From positions 3,286,001 through 3,350,000 of the forward strand of contig NC_088320.1 of NCBI RefSeq assembly GCF_910592395.1: a DNA stretch of 64,000 bases, in the 5' to 3' direction. The first letter of the stretch is position 1, and each line of letters opens with the position of its first letter. The DNA is from Lineus longissimus. Its lineage: Eukaryota; Nemertea; Pilidiophora; Heteronemertea; Lineidae. The notes beneath the pieces are model-generated. The model saw only the letters and a list, made by a program, of their open reading frames with translations. It searched no databases and was not told the DNA's origin. The translations under genes and the position numbers were made by a program. Below are positions 61,501 to 64,000 of the stretch, piece by piece.

Positions 61501-64000
61501 CAATTTAAAATAATCGCGGGCTCCTTTAACTTAATGAATCCCAATTACGGATCTGCTGAAGTTCAACCATGATGATATTGTGCCTCGTCTTAATCGGGAT
61601 CTTCATCGTGATACACCAAGTGAGCGTGCTGTATTCTCAGAACAAGAGTGTCTTCACTGCACCAGGTGCAGGGCCTGTCTTCATGGCCGCGTTAAGACAA
61701 AGTCTCGCCTCGTGAGTATCTCTGGACTTCAGAATTCTCGTTGTCAGCTTTCCAATCGGGGCATTTGTTTGCATTGCGCACTCGGCAATTACAGATACCT
61801 TGGGTCTGAAACACTATCAAAATTGCTTTTCTGGTAACCGGCGAGCCTGTGTCTTATCTTTTACATTCGCCTAAGGCCGAAGTTACATAGACCTCATTCG
61901 TTCATTTCCCAGGACTCATTTTCCCCTTTTGCTTTCTTTCCCCTGTGAATGCACGGCCTTGTGGCGTGCATTCACCGAGGAATGAAAGAAAAACCCGGAA
62001 AGTGACTCGTGGTAAATGAACGAATGAGGTCTATGTAACTTCGGCCTAAGAGACCTAAGCCATCCATTTTGGAACTTGTGTGTAGGTAAATCATTGCAGC
62101 ACGAAGGTGATGGAACACGAATGGCAGAGTTCTTTAACAATATTGGCGAACCATCTGCGCATCGCCGTTTGCTCGGAATTTCCGAAAACAGAGTATCGTA
62201 GAATAATTCAATCGGAACAACTGATTTCTTCTTCACTTGTGCAATCATTATAAGTGAGCCAATCACATGGTTACAATCAATTTGATTCTGGCAAACAATT
62301 CGATGAAGGTAACACGTTTTTTGCTTTTATTACTATCTAATTATCTTTATAAAACTTCGCATCAGCGTACTCGTGGGTATTTATTAATTTGTTTTCCCCC
62401 CATGGTTCTATACACAATACCACTACCAGCAGTGTACACTGCTGACCATACATATACATGTATAACGCTGGTTGAATCATGTTTTCAGGTGTTTCAGAGT
62501 GTATTCCAGATACGGATACTGGTAATTAACTTTTCGACTGGCCACCCCGTTTCACAGCTTTCAGATTCAATAAAACACTAGCTTTAGTAGCTATTACTTA
62601 CCCCTCTTCCCATTTCAAATTTTATTCAAGGAGGTGGTATATCGAACTGGAGGAAATGGTTGCCTCACCAAAACCGCGAGAGTGGTGCTAAAATGCAGAC
62701 CAAAACCGAGCGGTTTTGGGGAAACAATCAACACCGATAGTGAGATATCAATTTCTATTCCAAAACATATCAAATTTGACAATGAATGATGTGATTTTGA
62801 ATCTTTTTGACTGCGTCCATACTTTGCACCTACCCAAGCGGTTTTGGTTGCATCCAAACCATAACCGCTGAATTCAAAACGAGGCTTGGTAGGTGCATAG
62901 TGCATTTACACTGTAAACTGCGGTTTATTATAAATCATCATTCTAAAACGCGTCGATTGTGGTGAAGGTGGTATCCTGGTGTCGGTATTCCTCTCTATTT
63001 TATTGATAGTGTCACCTTTAATCATTCTATCCACGTGCAGTCTGAAGAAGCTCTACATGTAGTTCCAGTGTATTGAATGCGCATGTGACTATTTTGCTAT
63101 TTTCAATCAGTCTCGCTGCAGCATTTACAGTAATGTACGTAAAGGTAACCCATCGATGATCTATCACTAAAAATGTTAACAACTTCGGGAAAGAATTTTG
63201 ACAATTCTAAAACTGGCATTCTTAACCGAAACTAGAATTTCGTTTTTTCACCTAGATTACAAAACGGCATTTCCTGACCAAACCTTACACCATTTCCGAG
63301 GTAATTTTTTTCTCATCGTCTACCTTTTTTGTTCTAGGGGCATTGTGATGATGTTAAGCAAGTCCCGCCACGCCTTAATGTGGGTCGTGACGCTGGTATT
63401 CAGCGTCTACCTCTTGATCTTTTACGTGGGCATCCCCAATATCAAACGCAGTCTATCGGGATTCCGCTACGTAAGCGATATCGTCGAACGCTACGAAATC
63501 ATTGGCTACGATAACGGATCGAAACTTTACGTCATGAATCAGGAGGATATATGCGGCGGTGGCAAAAAGGCGGGGACACCAGTGGATCTATTGATAGCCG
63601 TGATTACTGCTCCGAAGTATTTCGATAGGCGAGAAGCTATTAGGAAAACTTGGGGAGGCATTGTGAAAACGAATCCGAGGATTAAAGTTTTGTTTTTTCT
63701 TGGCGTGACTTTGGCTCCAGGTTTTGATGAGGGGAAACTCTGGGAAGAAAGTACTGTACATCACGACATGGTGCAGTTAAATTACTCAGATACATATGAG
63801 GAATTGACGTTTAAATCTATTTCTATTGTGCATTGGGTTGGAAAGTTCTGTGAACATGCGTTATACGTCTTAAAAACTGATGATGACGCGTTGGTCAATG
63901 TTGAAAACATGATGACGTCATTGACTAATGCGCACTTAAAACATGACGATTTCATCATGTGCTATGTATGGAAAGGTGCACATGTGATACGAATGAGAAA
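58586..64000 (+). CDS. GT31 family beta-1,3-glycosyltransferase (second copy), cut by window end
   Basis: Exon 1 (58586-58617) codes MAKKLKKTLA and two bases of Arg; it splices in phase 2 to exon 2 (63338 onward), which is still open at the window edge, giving 231 visible residues. The start has a strong context (GCACCATGG). The protein is a type II Golgi membrane enzyme like the first copy: a basic cytosolic tail (1-22), one membrane helix (about 24-42), a stem, then RREAIRKTWG (108-117), FKSISIVHW (169-177) and the metal-binding TDDDA (Asp192-194). The ED-containing motif and the C-terminus lie beyond the window. An acceptor ending at 58536 (CCCTTCTTAG) implies an upstream untranslated exon. 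It is divergent from the first GT31 gene, with 10.4 kb between the start codons. The acceptor sugar is unknown. Confidence 0.85.
58870..58917. repeat. Compact 19-bp hairpin with 6-base loop
   Basis: CTATCCCATTGT pairs with ACAATGGGATAG (12 bp). Then comes a 2x2 internal loop (CC/AA) and a second stem GACTTCG/CGAGGTC (7 pairs, one of them G-T) closed by TTTTCA. It lies 253 bases inside the first intron of the second GT31 gene. It could be a small inverted-repeat element or a structured RNA; the stem is shorter than in a typical microRNA precursor. Confidence 0.5.
61872..62048. mobile_element. Near-perfect foldback MITE
   Basis: The two arms (left starting AAGGCCGAAGTTACATAGAC, right ending with its near-exact reverse complement) match for about 37 bases with one mismatch at the outer edge. 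They then continue with interrupted pairing (TTTCC..GGACTCATTTTCC against the opposite arm) almost to the centre, where GCACGGCCTTGTGGCGTGC forms its own small stem. It is 177 bp, non-coding, and in the intron of the second GT31 gene. The good arm identity suggests recent spread. Confidence 0.65.
62665..62880. repeat. Cluster of CGGTTTTGG palindromes
   Basis: A perfect palindrome CCAAAACCG-AG-CGGTTTTGG lies at 62700-62719. AGCGGTTTTGG and its imperfect inverse CCAAACCATAACCGCT lie at about 62837-62870, and AAAACCGCGAG at about 62670. This is probably part of a transposon terminus, but I could not define its edges. Confidence 0.35.

Larger units (their letters stand above)
58618..63337 (+). 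other. 4.7-kb intron 1 of the second GT31 gene
   Basis: No coding exon was recognised inside. It contains the structured hairpin at 58870-58917, two YY1-like CAAGATGGCGG motifs (about 59348 and 59529), a CA-rich run near 60387-60405, the foldback element at 61872-62048, and a cluster of CGGTTTTGG palindromes at 62665-62880. A start codon in the first YY1-like motif opens a frame (MAATGVRLLD...) that resembles nothing known. Confidence 0.5.

Overview
This is an animal nuclear genome window. Six multi-exon genes are split by GT-AG introns, transposon debris is plentiful, and the motif TACATGTA recurs. The gene set (a SIX6OS1-type meiotic gene, TMEM169, mitochondrial poly(A) polymerase, cytosolic aspartyl-tRNA synthetase, two GT31 glycosyltransferases and a large C2H2 factor with a NuRD-recruiting N-terminus) fits a marine invertebrate bilaterian, either a lophotrochozoan or an invertebrate deuterostome. 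I cannot place it more precisely by eye. Gene models were built by hand: every exon-exon junction given keeps the reading frame, but none has transcript support.

Layout. 1-2942 is non-coding with DNA-transposon relics. TMEM169 (minus, 2943-3848) lies head-to-head with MTPAP (plus, 4946-8434, 8 exons). The MTPAP promoter and the space after the gene both carry a foldback element with long terminal inverted repeats. A SIX6OS1/C14orf39-like synaptonemal complex gene (plus, 9702-15500, 13 exons) follows and runs tail-to-tail into a 1,923-residue C2H2 zinc-finger gene (minus, 17852-32797, 8 exons). The first coding exon of that gene is only 40 bases and sits 7.8 kb upstream of the next one. About 0.84 kb beyond it, in divergent orientation, starts DARS1 (plus, 33642-39847, 14 exons). 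Two DARS1 introns hold diverged copies of the neighbouring exon, and another holds a 1,055-bp non-autonomous TA-flanked DNA transposon.

The right half holds two GT31 (beta-1,3-glycosyltransferase) genes that point away from each other: one on the minus strand (41352-48135) and one on the plus strand running off the window (58586->64000). Both have a tiny first coding exon for the cytosolic tail, an intron of about 5 kb, and a second exon with the whole transmembrane and catalytic part. The 10 kb between them has no recognisable gene, only repeats, hairpins and the 3' end of a dead LINE.

Functions: MTPAP and DARS1 are housekeeping RNA and translation genes, TMEM169 is a conserved membrane protein of unknown role, SIX6OS1 is meiotic, the zinc-finger protein is a probable NuRD-dependent transcription factor, and the GT31 proteins are Golgi enzymes. 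Nothing suggests an operon. The most notable points are the hidden NuRD-motif exon, the duplicated two-finger module with a conserved intron position, the exon echoes in DARS1, and a SIX6OS1 homologue outside vertebrates that keeps the phenylalanine/glycine-rich C-terminus.
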